Of a DNA stretch of 6,230 bases, positions 1 through 5,701 are shown in pieces. How positions within the stretch are numbered: position 1 is the first letter of the stretch; each line of letters starts with the position of its first letter. The stretch lies in assembly GCA_002335945.1 (NCBI GenBank), contig DDDD01000024.1:2869-9098 (forward strand), written 5' to 3'. The notes under the pieces are model-generated. The model was not told the DNA's origin and searched no databases. It saw nothing but the letters and a program-made list of their open reading frames with translations. The DNA is from Porticoccaceae bacterium UBA1989. GTDB taxonomy: Bacteria > Pseudomonadota > Gammaproteobacteria > Pseudomonadales > Porticoccaceae. The translations under genes were made by a program, and so were the position numbers.

Positions 1-482
1 GCTGCAACGGCTGCTGCAGAACCGCCAGAGGAGCCGCCGGGCACGCAGTCGGTAGCCCAGGGGTTTTTAACCGGGCCATAAAAGCTGGTTTCGTTAGAGG
101 AGCCCATAGCGAACTCGTCCATATTGGTTTTACCGAGGACCACGGCACCCGCCTGTTCGAAGTTTTCGACCACAGTGGCATTGTAGGGAGGGATAAAATT
201 ATCCAGCATCTTGGAGCCGCAGCTAGTACGCACCCCATTGGTACAAAAAATATCTTTGTGCAGTATGGGCACGCCACACAGAGCAGGGGCATTGCCTGCG
301 GCCAGGCGCATATCGGCCTCGGCAGCGGCTTTGAGGGCCTGTTCGGCGGTAACGGTAATTACCGCGTTGTACGCCGGGTTAAGGCTGCCAATACGGTTTA
401 AAAAGTGCTGAGTTAATTCAACACTGGAAAATTCTTTGCTCTGTAGCCCTTTGATAAGCTCGGCAATGGTGAGGTTGTGCAT
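1..482 (-). CDS. gatA: Glutamyl/aspartyl-tRNA amidotransferase subunit A, N-terminal part (cut by window edge)
   Basis: GatA is the amidase-signature subunit of the GatCAB complex. It releases ammonia from glutamine, which GatB uses to convert Glu-tRNA(Gln) or Asp-tRNA(Asn) to the amidated form in the cytoplasm. The minus strand reads from an ATG at 482-480 (MHNLTIAEL) and stays open to base 1, giving about 160 of the family's usual 480-490 residues. Visible family marks are the catalytic lysine in HKD (Lys76), the stretch GVRTSCGSKMLDNF (83-96), the NMDEFAMGSSN block (120-130) and the glycine/serine-rich PGGSSGGS (148-155) holding the bridging serine. The nucleophilic serine normally lies about 20 residues further on, outside the window. 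The gene follows gatC by 15 bases, so the two are presumably one transcript. No good Shine-Dalgarno precedes the ATG, so translation may be coupled to gatC. The identification is secure. Confidence 0.97.
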   Translation of the reverse strand, partial: MHNLTIAELIKGLQSKEFSSVELTQHFLNRIGSLNPAYNAVITVTAEQALKAAAEADMRLAAGNAPALCGVPILHKDIFCTNGVRTSCGSKMLDNFIPPYNATVVENFEQAGAVVLGKTNMDEFAMGSSNETSFYGPVKNPWATDCVPGGSSGGSAAAVA

Positions 483-497
483 GCTATCTGGGCCCGC

Positions 498-785
498 TTA
501 TTCTATGACTTTGGGCACTAAAAATAGCCCGTCTTCGGTTTCTGGTGCTATGGCCTGAAAGGCTTCGCGCTGATTGATCTCGGTAACTTCGTCTTCCCGC
601 AGGCGCTGCGTGGCTTGCATGGGATGAGACATGGCTTCTACGCCCTCGGTGTTGACCGCCTGCAGCTGATCCACTAGGTCTAGAACGCTGCTCAATCGCT
701 GGGATACTTCGTTGATAGTGCTATCGTCGATGGCAATGCGGGCTAGGGTCGCCAGCTTTTCGATTTCTTGCCGTTCAATGTTCAT
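498..785 (-). CDS. gatC: Glutamyl/aspartyl-tRNA amidotransferase subunit C
   Basis: GatC is the small subunit that wraps around the GatA-GatB interface and stabilises the amidotransferase. The product is 95 residues, the normal family length. It starts MNIERQEIEKLATLARI, typical of the N-terminal helix, and ends LFLVPKVIE, the characteristic C-terminal signature. The middle holds the HPM segment (around residues 54-56) and REDEV (63-67), both usual in the family. The ATG at 785-783 is the only sensible start, and only a weak AGAG-like ribosome site precedes it. It is the first gene of a minus-strand gatCA unit, with gatB expected beyond the window, and is divergent from mreB across about 300 bases. 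Its presence implies that the organism makes Gln-tRNA and/or Asn-tRNA at least partly by the indirect route. Confidence 0.97.
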   Translation of the reverse strand: MNIERQEIEKLATLARIAIDDSTINEVSQRLSSVLDLVDQLQAVNTEGVEAMSHPMQATQRLREDEVTEINQREAFQAIAPETEDGLFLVPKVIE

Positions 786-1091
786 TTTTTAGTCTCTGGG
801 TTGGCTGAAATTCGAATGTTTTCAGCAGGCGCAATTTTACATCAAATAAATGTGCGAGGTTAGGGGGTGAAAACAGTAAAATCGGCTAATTTCACTGTTT
901 TTGGCTTCTTTTGGCGTTGTTTTAAAAGACTAGTATGAAGTTTTGTTCAAGATCGGCTAGAATCCGCTCCGAGATGACGAAAGTAGGGCCGCAGCTGCTT
1001 TAATTGCTGCTATACCCTATTGAATAGTTGCTACATATTTTAGGCTGTTTGTGCATTGAATCCACAGGCAGTGATTGAGGAATCGTAATTG
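786..1091. promoter_or_regulatory. Divergent gatC/mreB intergenic region
   Basis: These 306 bases separate two divergently transcribed units and must hold the promoters of both. I see no coding sequence in them. Visible elements are an 8-base inverted repeat (AAAACAGT at 870-877, ACTGTTTT at 894-901), a direct repeat TTTTGGC at 899-905 and 909-915 spaced by exactly 10 bases, and a direct repeat ATCGGCTA at 881-888 and 952-959. There is also a TAGAAT hexamer at 958-963. A Shine-Dalgarno-like GAGGA lies at 1077-1081 before mreB. On the minus strand a TAAAAT (834-839) could be the -10 of gatC, but I found no convincing -35 for it. None of these assignments is experimentally anchored. Confidence 0.7.
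958..963 (+). promoter_or_regulatory. Candidate -10 hexamer for mreB
   Basis: TAGAAT matches the sigma-70 -10 consensus at five of six positions and is followed by a GC-rich CCGCTCC stretch. No good -35 sits 16-18 bases upstream (the best windows match only two positions), so it would need an activator or another context. A competing pair is TTGGCG (911-916) with TATGAA (934-939), spaced 17 bases, each matching four of six. If TAGAAT is used, the mreB leader would be roughly 120 bases long. This is inferred from sequence resemblance only. Confidence 0.3.
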
Positions 1092-2129
1092 ATGTTATTT
1101 AAAAAACTCCGTGGCTTCTTTTCCAGCGATCTGTCGATCGATCTGGGTACTGCAAATACACTGATTTATGTGCGCGAAAAGGGCATCGTTCTTAACGAGC
1201 CTTCGGTGGTTGCGATTCGCCAGCATCTGGGTCAGAAAATTGTTGAAGCAGTAGGTGTTGATGCCAAGCGTATGCTGGGCCGTACACCAGGCAATATTAC
1301 TGCAATACGGCCATTAAAAGACGGCGTTATCGCTGACTTCCAAGTGACTGAGAAAATGCTGCAGCACTTTATTAAGAAAGTGCATGCAAAAAGCTTTGTA
1401 CCCCCGAGTCCTCGTGTTCTTATCTGTGTGCCCTGTATGGCGACAGAAGTTGAGAAACGAGCGATTAAAGAGTCGGCTTACAGTGCCGGTGCTCGAGAGG
1501 TGTTTTTGATTGAAGAACCAATGGCTGCGGCGATTGGTGCTGGCCTTCCGGTTGAAGAAGCGGTGGGATCGATGGTTGTGGATATCGGTGGTGGTACTAC
1601 TGAGATTGCCATTCTGTCGTTAAATGGCGTGGTGTTCTCTGATTCTGTGCGTATCGGTGGCGACCGTTTTGATGAAGCCATTGTTAACTTTGTTCGTCGC
1701 AAGTACGGCAGTGTGATTGGTGATACTACCGCTGAGCGTATTAAGATGGAAATTGGTGCTGCTTATCTAGCCAAAGAAGTCCGTGAAATTGATGTTCGTG
1801 GCCGCAACCTCGCTGAAGGTGTTCCCAAGAGCTTTACATTGACCAGTGATGAAATTCTCGAAGCGCTGCAAGAGCCATTGGCTGGCATCGTTCAGGCAGT
1901 AAAGCGTGTTCTAGAGCAATCTCCTCCTGAGCTGGCCTCAGATATTGCTGAAACCGGTATTGTGTTGACCGGTGGTGGCGCGCTGTTAAGAGATCTCGAT
2001 CGTCTGCTTACCCATGAAACTGGTTTGCCGGTTATTCTGGCTGAAGAGCCTCTGACCTGTGTCGCTCGTGGCGGTGGTGAAGCGCTGGAGATGATGGATA
2101 ACAGAAGACTGGATACGCTAACTTACTAG
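1092..2129 (+). CDS. mreB: Rod shape-determining protein MreB (bacterial actin)
   Basis: MreB is the actin-like ATPase that polymerises on the inner face of the membrane and directs lateral wall synthesis by the elongasome. The product is 345 residues from the ATG at 1092, against 347 in E. coli, and is collinear throughout. The N-terminal MLFKKLRGFF (1-10) is the amphipathic membrane-binding segment. Phosphate-1 motif DLGTANT is at 17-23, the MLGRTPGN segment follows, phosphate-2 DIGGGTT begins at Asp164, VRIGGDRFDEAI follows it, and the adenosine motif TGGGALL is around 293-299. A TTG directly precedes the ATG and is closer to the GAGGA (1077-1081), with 7 rather than 10 bases of spacing. 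I chose ATG because homologues begin at this residue; the difference is one amino acid. The motif usually read as VPxGAT or VPCKST is VPCMAT here, a minor variation. It is the first gene of the mre cluster and is followed by a terminator-like hairpin. Confidence 0.98.
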   Translation: MLFKKLRGFFSSDLSIDLGTANTLIYVREKGIVLNEPSVVAIRQHLGQKIVEAVGVDAKRMLGRTPGNITAIRPLKDGVIADFQVTEKMLQHFIKKVHAKSFVPPSPRVLICVPCMATEVEKRAIKESAYSAGAREVFLIEEPMAAAIGAGLPVEEAVGSMVVDIGGGTTEIAILSLNGVVFSDSVRIGGDRFDEAIVNFVRRKYGSVIGDTTAERIKMEIGAAYLAKEVREIDVRGRNLAEGVPKSFTLTSDEILEALQEPLAGIVQAVKRVLEQSPPELASDIAETGIVLTGGGALLRDLDRLLTHETGLPVILAEEPLTCVARGGGEALEMMDNRRLDTLTY

Positions 2130-2131
2130 AT

Positions 2132-2161
2132 ACCAATATCGCCCTGATATTGGTTATTTTT
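2132..2161 (+). terminator. Terminator-like hairpin between mreB and mreC (probably partial)
   Basis: ACCAATATC (2132-2140) and GATATTGGT (2146-2154) form a perfect 9-bp stem around the 5-base loop GCCCT, starting three bases after the mreB stop. It is followed by TA and five T residues (2157-2161). Only three pairs are G-C, so an intrinsic terminator here would be weak and leaky. mreC has no evident separate promoter, so read-through must supply mreCD. The plausible role is to make mreB transcripts outnumber mreBCD transcripts, or to protect the mreB 3' end. Confidence 0.5.
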
Positions 2162-2162
2162 C

Positions 2163-2167
2163 GGGAG
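2163..2167 (+). promoter_or_regulatory. Shine-Dalgarno that positions the mreC start
   Basis: GGGAG at 2163-2167 is the strongest ribosome-binding match between mreB and the annotatable part of mreC. Seven bases separate it from the ATT at 2175-2177, which is ideal spacing. It is 14 bases from an out-of-frame ATG at 2182 that closes after 13 codons, and about 80 bases from the first in-frame ATG at 2250. It therefore argues for initiation at 2175. It begins two bases after the hairpin's T-tract. Confidence 0.6.
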
Positions 2168-2174
2168 CGGATTT

Positions 2175-3020
2175 ATTAAAAATGTTTTTGCTAAATCATC
2201 CTCCCCGATTCGAAAGATTCTGATCGTTGGCCTGATTGCGTTTGGCTTAATGGCCGTCGATAGTTATACCACCTGGCTCAGCCCCGTTTATAAAATCGTC
2301 GATAATGCTGTTCGTCCTCTGTATTGGCTGACGAATATCCCCAGTCGTGTTCAGGAATGGGGTCAGGTTAGTGGCACCTCCAGAGCTGATCTTGAGCAAG
2401 ATAATATTCGTCTGGAACAGGAGAGTCTGATTCATCGCGGGCAGCTTCAGCGCATGTCTGAGCTGGCCGCCGAAAACCTCCGTCTGCGCCAATTATTGAA
2501 TGCCACCGAATTGTTGATGGACAGTGTTTTAGTTACTGAAGTCATCGGTGTTTCTCCGAGCCCCCAAAGCCATACGGTTACCATTGATCGCGGTCGTGAT
2601 GACGGCGTTTACGTGGGTCAGCCTCTGTTAGATGCTGAGGGCCTTATGGGGCAGATTATTTCTGTTTACGGCGGTCATAGTGTGGCGCTGTTAATTACCG
2701 ATAGCACCCATGCGTTGCCTGTGCAGGTTTTGCGCAATGGCGTGCGCTCTATTGCTGAGGGCCAGTCTGACTATGGTCGCATGACATTAAAATTTGTGTC
2801 GCCCACCGCGGATATTGTCGAGGGTGATGAGCTGGTAAGTTCTGGATTGGGCGGGCGCTTCCCAGTGGGCTATCCCGTGGGTACCGTCGCCAGTATCACC
2901 CAAAAGCCCGGTGCAATATTTGTTGATGTGGATGTTAACCCTGCTGCTGAGCTTGATAGAAGCCGGCACCTGCTGTTGGTGTTTTCCTCAGGTCGCGACC
3001 GAGTTCGTGGTATTCAATGA
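2175..3020 (+). CDS. mreC: Rod shape-determining protein MreC, probable ATT start
   Basis: MreC is a bitopic inner-membrane protein whose periplasmic part links MreB/MreD to the wall-synthesis enzymes PBP2 and RodA. Starting at ATT 2175 it has 281 residues. A short basic cytoplasmic segment (KNVFAKSSSPIRK) precedes one membrane helix (about 14-28, ILIVGLIAFGLMAV). A coiled coil follows (about 70-110, rich in Leu/Glu/Arg), then the two-barrel MreC domain with SHTVTIDRG, THALPVQVLRN and the hallmark SGLGGRFPVGYPVG. The first in-frame ATG (2250) is residue 26 and would delete almost the whole membrane helix. No ATG, GTG or TTG exists in frame between the upstream stop (2145-2147) and 2250. The N-terminus from 2175 aligns with E. 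coli MKPIFSRGPSLQIRLIL. It lacks the long Pro/Gln-rich tail of E. coli MreC. The stop overlaps the mreD ATG. The family is certain; the start is inferred. Confidence 0.93.
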   Translation: MKNVFAKSSSPIRKILIVGLIAFGLMAVDSYTTWLSPVYKIVDNAVRPLYWLTNIPSRVQEWGQVSGTSRADLEQDNIRLEQESLIHRGQLQRMSELAAENLRLRQLLNATELLMDSVLVTEVIGVSPSPQSHTVTIDRGRDDGVYVGQPLLDAEGLMGQIISVYGGHSVALLITDSTHALPVQVLRNGVRSIAEGQSDYGRMTLKFVSPTADIVEGDELVSSGLGGRFPVGYPVGTVASITQKPGAIFVDVDVNPAAELDRSRHLLLVFSSGRDRVRGIQ

Positions 3021-3493
3021 AGCCGGTTAGCTTTACTGGCCCTATGATTGCGTCATTAATTTTGGCTGCTATCTTCCAGCTTTTACCCGCTTCTGGTGAA
3101 TGGATTCTCTGGAAGCCAAACTTTCTCCTGCTAGTGACCCTTGCCTGGATACTCTATGTTCCCACCCAGTACGGTATTGGCTTTGCTGCAACAGTGGGTC
3201 TAATTGCTGACACCCTATTTCGCACTACCCTCGGGCACTATGTGTTGGTGTTTGCGCTCTGTGGTGTTGCCGCCTATTTACTCAGCCGCTGGCTCACTTA
3301 TTTTTCGATATTTCACCGTATTTTTTTGGTTGTGGTGTTGGTTATCTGCGCTGAATTGCTTCAGAACATGTTGTTTTCTATCTGGGATGTGCCTATGACT
3401 CTAGGGCACCTTCCTGCCCTGGCGTTAACGTCGGCACTGGCCTGGCCGCTGATCGACCTGTGGGTTGCCAGAGTACATTTACACCACCGTTAA
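3017..3493 (+). CDS. mreD: Rod shape-determining protein MreD
   Basis: MreD is a small polytopic inner-membrane protein that partners MreC in the elongasome. The product is 158 residues (162 in E. coli) and is very hydrophobic. Five or so membrane segments can be drawn, roughly at 8-24, 30-47, 52-68, 75-93 and 100-120, with a further hydrophobic stretch near 128-148. Family marks are the P-x-LLLVTLAW run after the first helix, the YGIGFAATVGLIAD segment with its conserved Asp, the following LFRTTLGHYVL, and a C-terminal basic tail. The ATG lies inside the mreC stop (ATGA at 3017-3020), a geometry that normally means translational coupling, and there is no strong independent ribosome site. Position between mreC and maf agrees with the conserved cluster. 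Confidence 0.95.
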   Translation: MKPVSFTGPMIASLILAAIFQLLPASGEWILWKPNFLLLVTLAWILYVPTQYGIGFAATVGLIADTLFRTTLGHYVLVFALCGVAAYLLSRWLTYFSIFHRIFLVVVLVICAELLQNMLFSIWDVPMTLGHLPALALTSALAWPLIDLWVARVHLHHR

Positions 3494-3496
3494 AGG
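3492..3496 (+). promoter_or_regulatory. Shine-Dalgarno of maf, overlapping the mreD stop
   Basis: AAAGG at 3492-3496 shares two bases with the mreD TAA stop (3491-3493). Eight bases separate it from an in-frame TTG at 3505. The upstream GTG at 3460 has no comparable site and would create a 34-base overlap with mreD. This site is the main reason for choosing the TTG as the maf start. Confidence 0.5.
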
Positions 3497-3504
3497 CTTT
3501 TCTC

Positions 3505-4140
3505 TTGTCTTCATCTTCCTTGTCTCAGTCTTCCGAAGAATTGGCAACCGCTGATCTTATCTTGGCCTCGGCGTCTCCGCGGCGCAGTGACCTGCTTCAT
3601 CAGATCGGTGTGCACTTTGTGGTCGCAGCTGAAGATATTGATGAGCGTCAACGCCCTGCAGAGCAAGCCGTTGATTATGTGGGGCGGCTGGCATTGGAAA
3701 AAGCTCAGGCGGGTTACCGCCGCAGTGAGACAGAATTACCGGTCCTCGGTGCGGATACTATTGTGCTCTGTCAGGGCAAAATTTTTGGTAAACCCGCTAA
3801 TGCTGACGAGGCAATGGCTATGTTGCAGGCCCTGTCGGGGGCCACTCATGAGGTGTTATCTGGAGTGGCCATCGTCAATGCTCATAAGTCTGAGCTGGTG
3901 GTTTCAAAAACTTCCGTTACTTTCCGCACAATCTCTCCACAGGACTGTCTGAAATACTGGCAGACGGGCGAACCTGAGGGCAAAGCAGGGGCTTATGGCA
4001 TTCAGGGATTTGGCGCAATCTTTGTGGCTCACCTCGAGGGAAGTTATAGTGGCGTGGTGGGTTTGCCGCTATTGGAAACCCAGCAGTTATTAGAAAAATT
4101 TAATGTACCGATTTGGCAGCAGCCAAACGCCCAAAAATAG
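3505..4140 (+). CDS. maf: Maf-family nucleoside triphosphate pyrophosphatase (YhdE type: dTTP/UTP)
   Basis: Maf proteins cleave nucleoside triphosphates to monophosphate and pyrophosphate; the E. coli YhdE subfamily acts on dTTP, UTP and modified pyrimidines and is linked to house-cleaning and septum inhibition. From the TTG at 3505 the product is 211 residues (197 in E. coli). The substrate-binding LASASPRR is at 20-27, LEKAQAG at 64-70, GADT with catalytic Asp84 at 82-85, GKP with Lys96 at 95-97, and AYGIQGFG with Gln167. The Lys and Gln are those I recall as characteristic of YhdE-type rather than YceF-type (m7GTP) members. The first 17 residues (Ser-rich) lie before the conserved fold. 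Alternative starts are GTG 3460, TTG 3520 and TTG 3541. The last lies just before the conserved core but has poorly spaced ribosome-site bases. The gene sits 11 bases after mreD and 25 before rng, as in E. coli and Pseudomonas. Confidence 0.95.
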   Translation: MSSSSLSQSSEELATADLILASASPRRSDLLHQIGVHFVVAAEDIDERQRPAEQAVDYVGRLALEKAQAGYRRSETELPVLGADTIVLCQGKIFGKPANADEAMAMLQALSGATHEVLSGVAIVNAHKSELVVSKTSVTFRTISPQDCLKYWQTGEPEGKAGAYGIQGFGAIFVAHLEGSYSGVVGLPLLETQQLLEKFNVPIWQQPNAQK

Positions 4141-4151
4141 CGTTAACGCTA
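4138..4151. repeat. 14-base perfect palindrome spanning the maf stop
   Basis: TAGCGTTAACGCTA is identical to its reverse complement. Its first three bases are the maf stop codon and the rest lies in the 25-base maf-rng spacer, ending about 14 bases before the RNase G start. In RNA it could form at most a 5-bp stem with a 4-base loop; in DNA it has the two-fold symmetry of a small operator. No T-run follows, so it is not an intrinsic terminator. The function is unknown. Confidence 0.6.
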
Positions 4152-4165
4152 AACTGGAAAAGCCC

Positions 4166-5692
4166 ATGAGCCGAGAAATTCTTATCAATATTACGCCAAT
4201 GGAAACTCGCGTAGCCTTGGTAGAAAACGGCGTGCCCCAAGAAATTTCCATAGAGCGCAATCAGCGCAGTGGCCTGGTAGGCAATATTTATAAGGGTAAG
4301 GTGGTGCGCATACTGCCTGGTATGCAGGCCGCGTTTGTCGACATAGGTGTTGAGCGGGCCGGATTTTTACATGTTGACGACCTACTGCCGAGTAAGCCTA
4401 AAAACAAGAATGGTGTCGCTGAGACCAAGAGCCCAGAGATTCAAGATCTCCTTCATGATGGGCAAAAAATTCTCGTTCAGGTAATCAAAGACCCTATTAA
4501 TAATAAAGGTGCGCGACTCACCGCTCAGCTGTCTGTGGCCTCACGCTATCTGGTGTATATGGATGGCAGTGCCCATATAGGTGTTTCCCAGCGTATCGAA
4601 GATGAAGAGGAGCGGGAGCGACTCAAAACAGCCATCGCTACCACTATTGATGAACTCGCCGCGGCAGCAGAGCCTGTTAAGCGTCATAAGAACGCCGTTG
4701 AAATTCCTCAGCGCAGGGGCAGTTACATTCTTCGCACAGCGGCAGAAGGCGCCACGGTTGAAGAACTGCGCGTAGATATGCGTTACCTGCAGCGTGTCTG
4801 GGAGCATCTTGTTGGGGTCAAAACAGAGGCTGCGGTGCCTAGCTGTGTGTATGAGGAGCTGCCTCTTTCTAAGCGTGTATTGCGCGATATGGCTAGCGAT
4901 GATGTTGAGAAGATTCTGGTGGACTCCCGGGAAGTGCTTGATCTACTGATCAAGTTTGCCCATAAGTTCAGCCCTGAAATTGCGGGCCTACTTGAGCACT
5001 ATCCAGGCGAGCGACCGCTGTTTTTTCTCCATGGTATTGAAGATGAAATTGCCAAGGCACTGCAGCGATCTGTAATGCTCAAGTCGGGTGGTCATCTGGT
5101 GATTGATCAGACTGAGGCCATGACCACCGTCGATGTTAATACCGGTGCCTTTGTTGGCCATCGCAATCTTGAAGAGACGGTTTATAAAACCAATCTTGAA
5201 GCGGCAACAGCTACGGCAAGGCAAATGCGCATGCGTAATTTGGGCGGTATTATTATCGTTGATTTTATCGATATGCAAAATGCCGAACATCGCCGACAGG
5301 TTTTGCGCACCTTTGAAAAAGCACTGGATAGAGATCGTGCCAGAACCACGATTTCTGGTGTGACCGAGCTGGGTTTAGTGCAAACTACCCGCAAGCGAAC
5401 CAGCGAAAGTTTAGGGCAAATTTTATGTGAAGGATGCCCCGCCTGTGGTGGTCGTGGATCGATAAAGTCTGCAGAAACCGTGAGCTATGAAGTGTTGCGC
5501 GATATTCTCCGAGTGGCCCGTGCCTATGAATGTGAGACTCTACGCGTTCTGGCATCGCCGTCGGTGATAGAGAGATTATTAGATGAAGATTCTGCACAGG
5601 TTGCAGATCTTGAAGCGTTTATTGGGCGATCCATTCAGTTCCGGACTGAAGATTTATTTGCCCGTGAACAGTTTGATATTATTCCTGTTTGA
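4166..5692 (+). CDS. rng: Ribonuclease G
   Basis: RNase G is the RNase E-family endoribonuclease, Mg-dependent and 5'-monophosphate-sensitive, that matures the 16S rRNA 5' end and initiates decay of some mRNAs. From the ATG at 4166 the product has 508 residues (489 in E. coli). The S1 RNA-binding domain is at about 37-135 (VGNIYKGKV, GMQAAFVDIG, FLH), split by a basic loop, with GVSQRIEDEEERERL after it. The DNase I-like catalytic part has DQTEAMTTVDVNTGAF with metal-binding Asp323, and IIIVDFIDM with Asp366. The zinc-link motif CPAC is at Cys424/Cys427, with an extra Cys at 421. The C-terminus ends EQFDIIPV, as in RNase G, with no long RNase E degradosome tail. An extended reading to ATG 4103 would overlap maf by 38 bases. 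The 4166 ATG has a GGA at 4156-4158 and matches homologue starts. Residues about 163-184 look like an insertion relative to E. coli. Confidence 0.97.
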   Translation: MSREILINITPMETRVALVENGVPQEISIERNQRSGLVGNIYKGKVVRILPGMQAAFVDIGVERAGFLHVDDLLPSKPKNKNGVAETKSPEIQDLLHDGQKILVQVIKDPINNKGARLTAQLSVASRYLVYMDGSAHIGVSQRIEDEEERERLKTAIATTIDELAAAAEPVKRHKNAVEIPQRRGSYILRTAAEGATVEELRVDMRYLQRVWEHLVGVKTEAAVPSCVYEELPLSKRVLRDMASDDVEKILVDSREVLDLLIKFAHKFSPEIAGLLEHYPGERPLFFLHGIEDEIAKALQRSVMLKSGGHLVIDQTEAMTTVDVNTGAFVGHRNLEETVYKTNLEAATATARQMRMRNLGGIIIVDFIDMQNAEHRRQVLRTFEKALDRDRARTTISGVTELGLVQTTRKRTSESLGQILCEGCPACGGRGSIKSAETVSYEVLRDILRVARAYECETLRVLASPSVIERLLDEDSAQVADLEAFIGRSIQFRTEDLFAREQFDIIPV

Positions 5693-5701
5693 GTTTAGAT
5701 A

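Noticed and set aside
211..411. Open frame of 66 codons on the plus strand opposite gatA
   Set aside because: It is antisense to clearly conserved GatA sequence and its product has no recognisable features.
991..1010. GCAGC ... GCTGC inverted repeat before mreB as a possible hairpin or riboswitch
   Set aside because: Only five base pairs with a 10-base loop, no supporting conserved core and no nearby T-tract; it is indistinguishable from chance.
2182..2223. Small 13-codon frame starting at an ATG (MFLLNHPPRFERF) just after the mreC ribosome site
   Set aside because: It is out of frame with mreC, the spacing from GGGAG is 14 bases, it resembles nothing, and it overlaps the well-aligned MreC N-terminus. 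A leader-peptide role cannot be excluded but has no support.
2250..3020. mreC starting at the first ATG (2250)
   Set aside because: This start removes almost the entire membrane helix and basic N-terminus that MreC requires, and has no ribosome site near it.
3460..3504. 15-residue N-terminal extension of Maf from the GTG at 3460
   Set aside because: It lies largely in the mreD coding region, has no Shine-Dalgarno, and the extra residues are not part of the Maf fold.
4103..4165. 21-residue N-terminal extension of RNase G
   Set aside because: It would overlap maf by 38 bases, does not resemble RNase G N-termini, and the ATG at 4166 has a ribosome site and begins at the conserved EILINITP segment.
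4541..5597. Several open frames of 64-100 codons overlapping rng on either strand
   Set aside because: All lie within the strongly conserved RNase G reading frame and look like chance open frames without ribosome sites or recognisable protein features.
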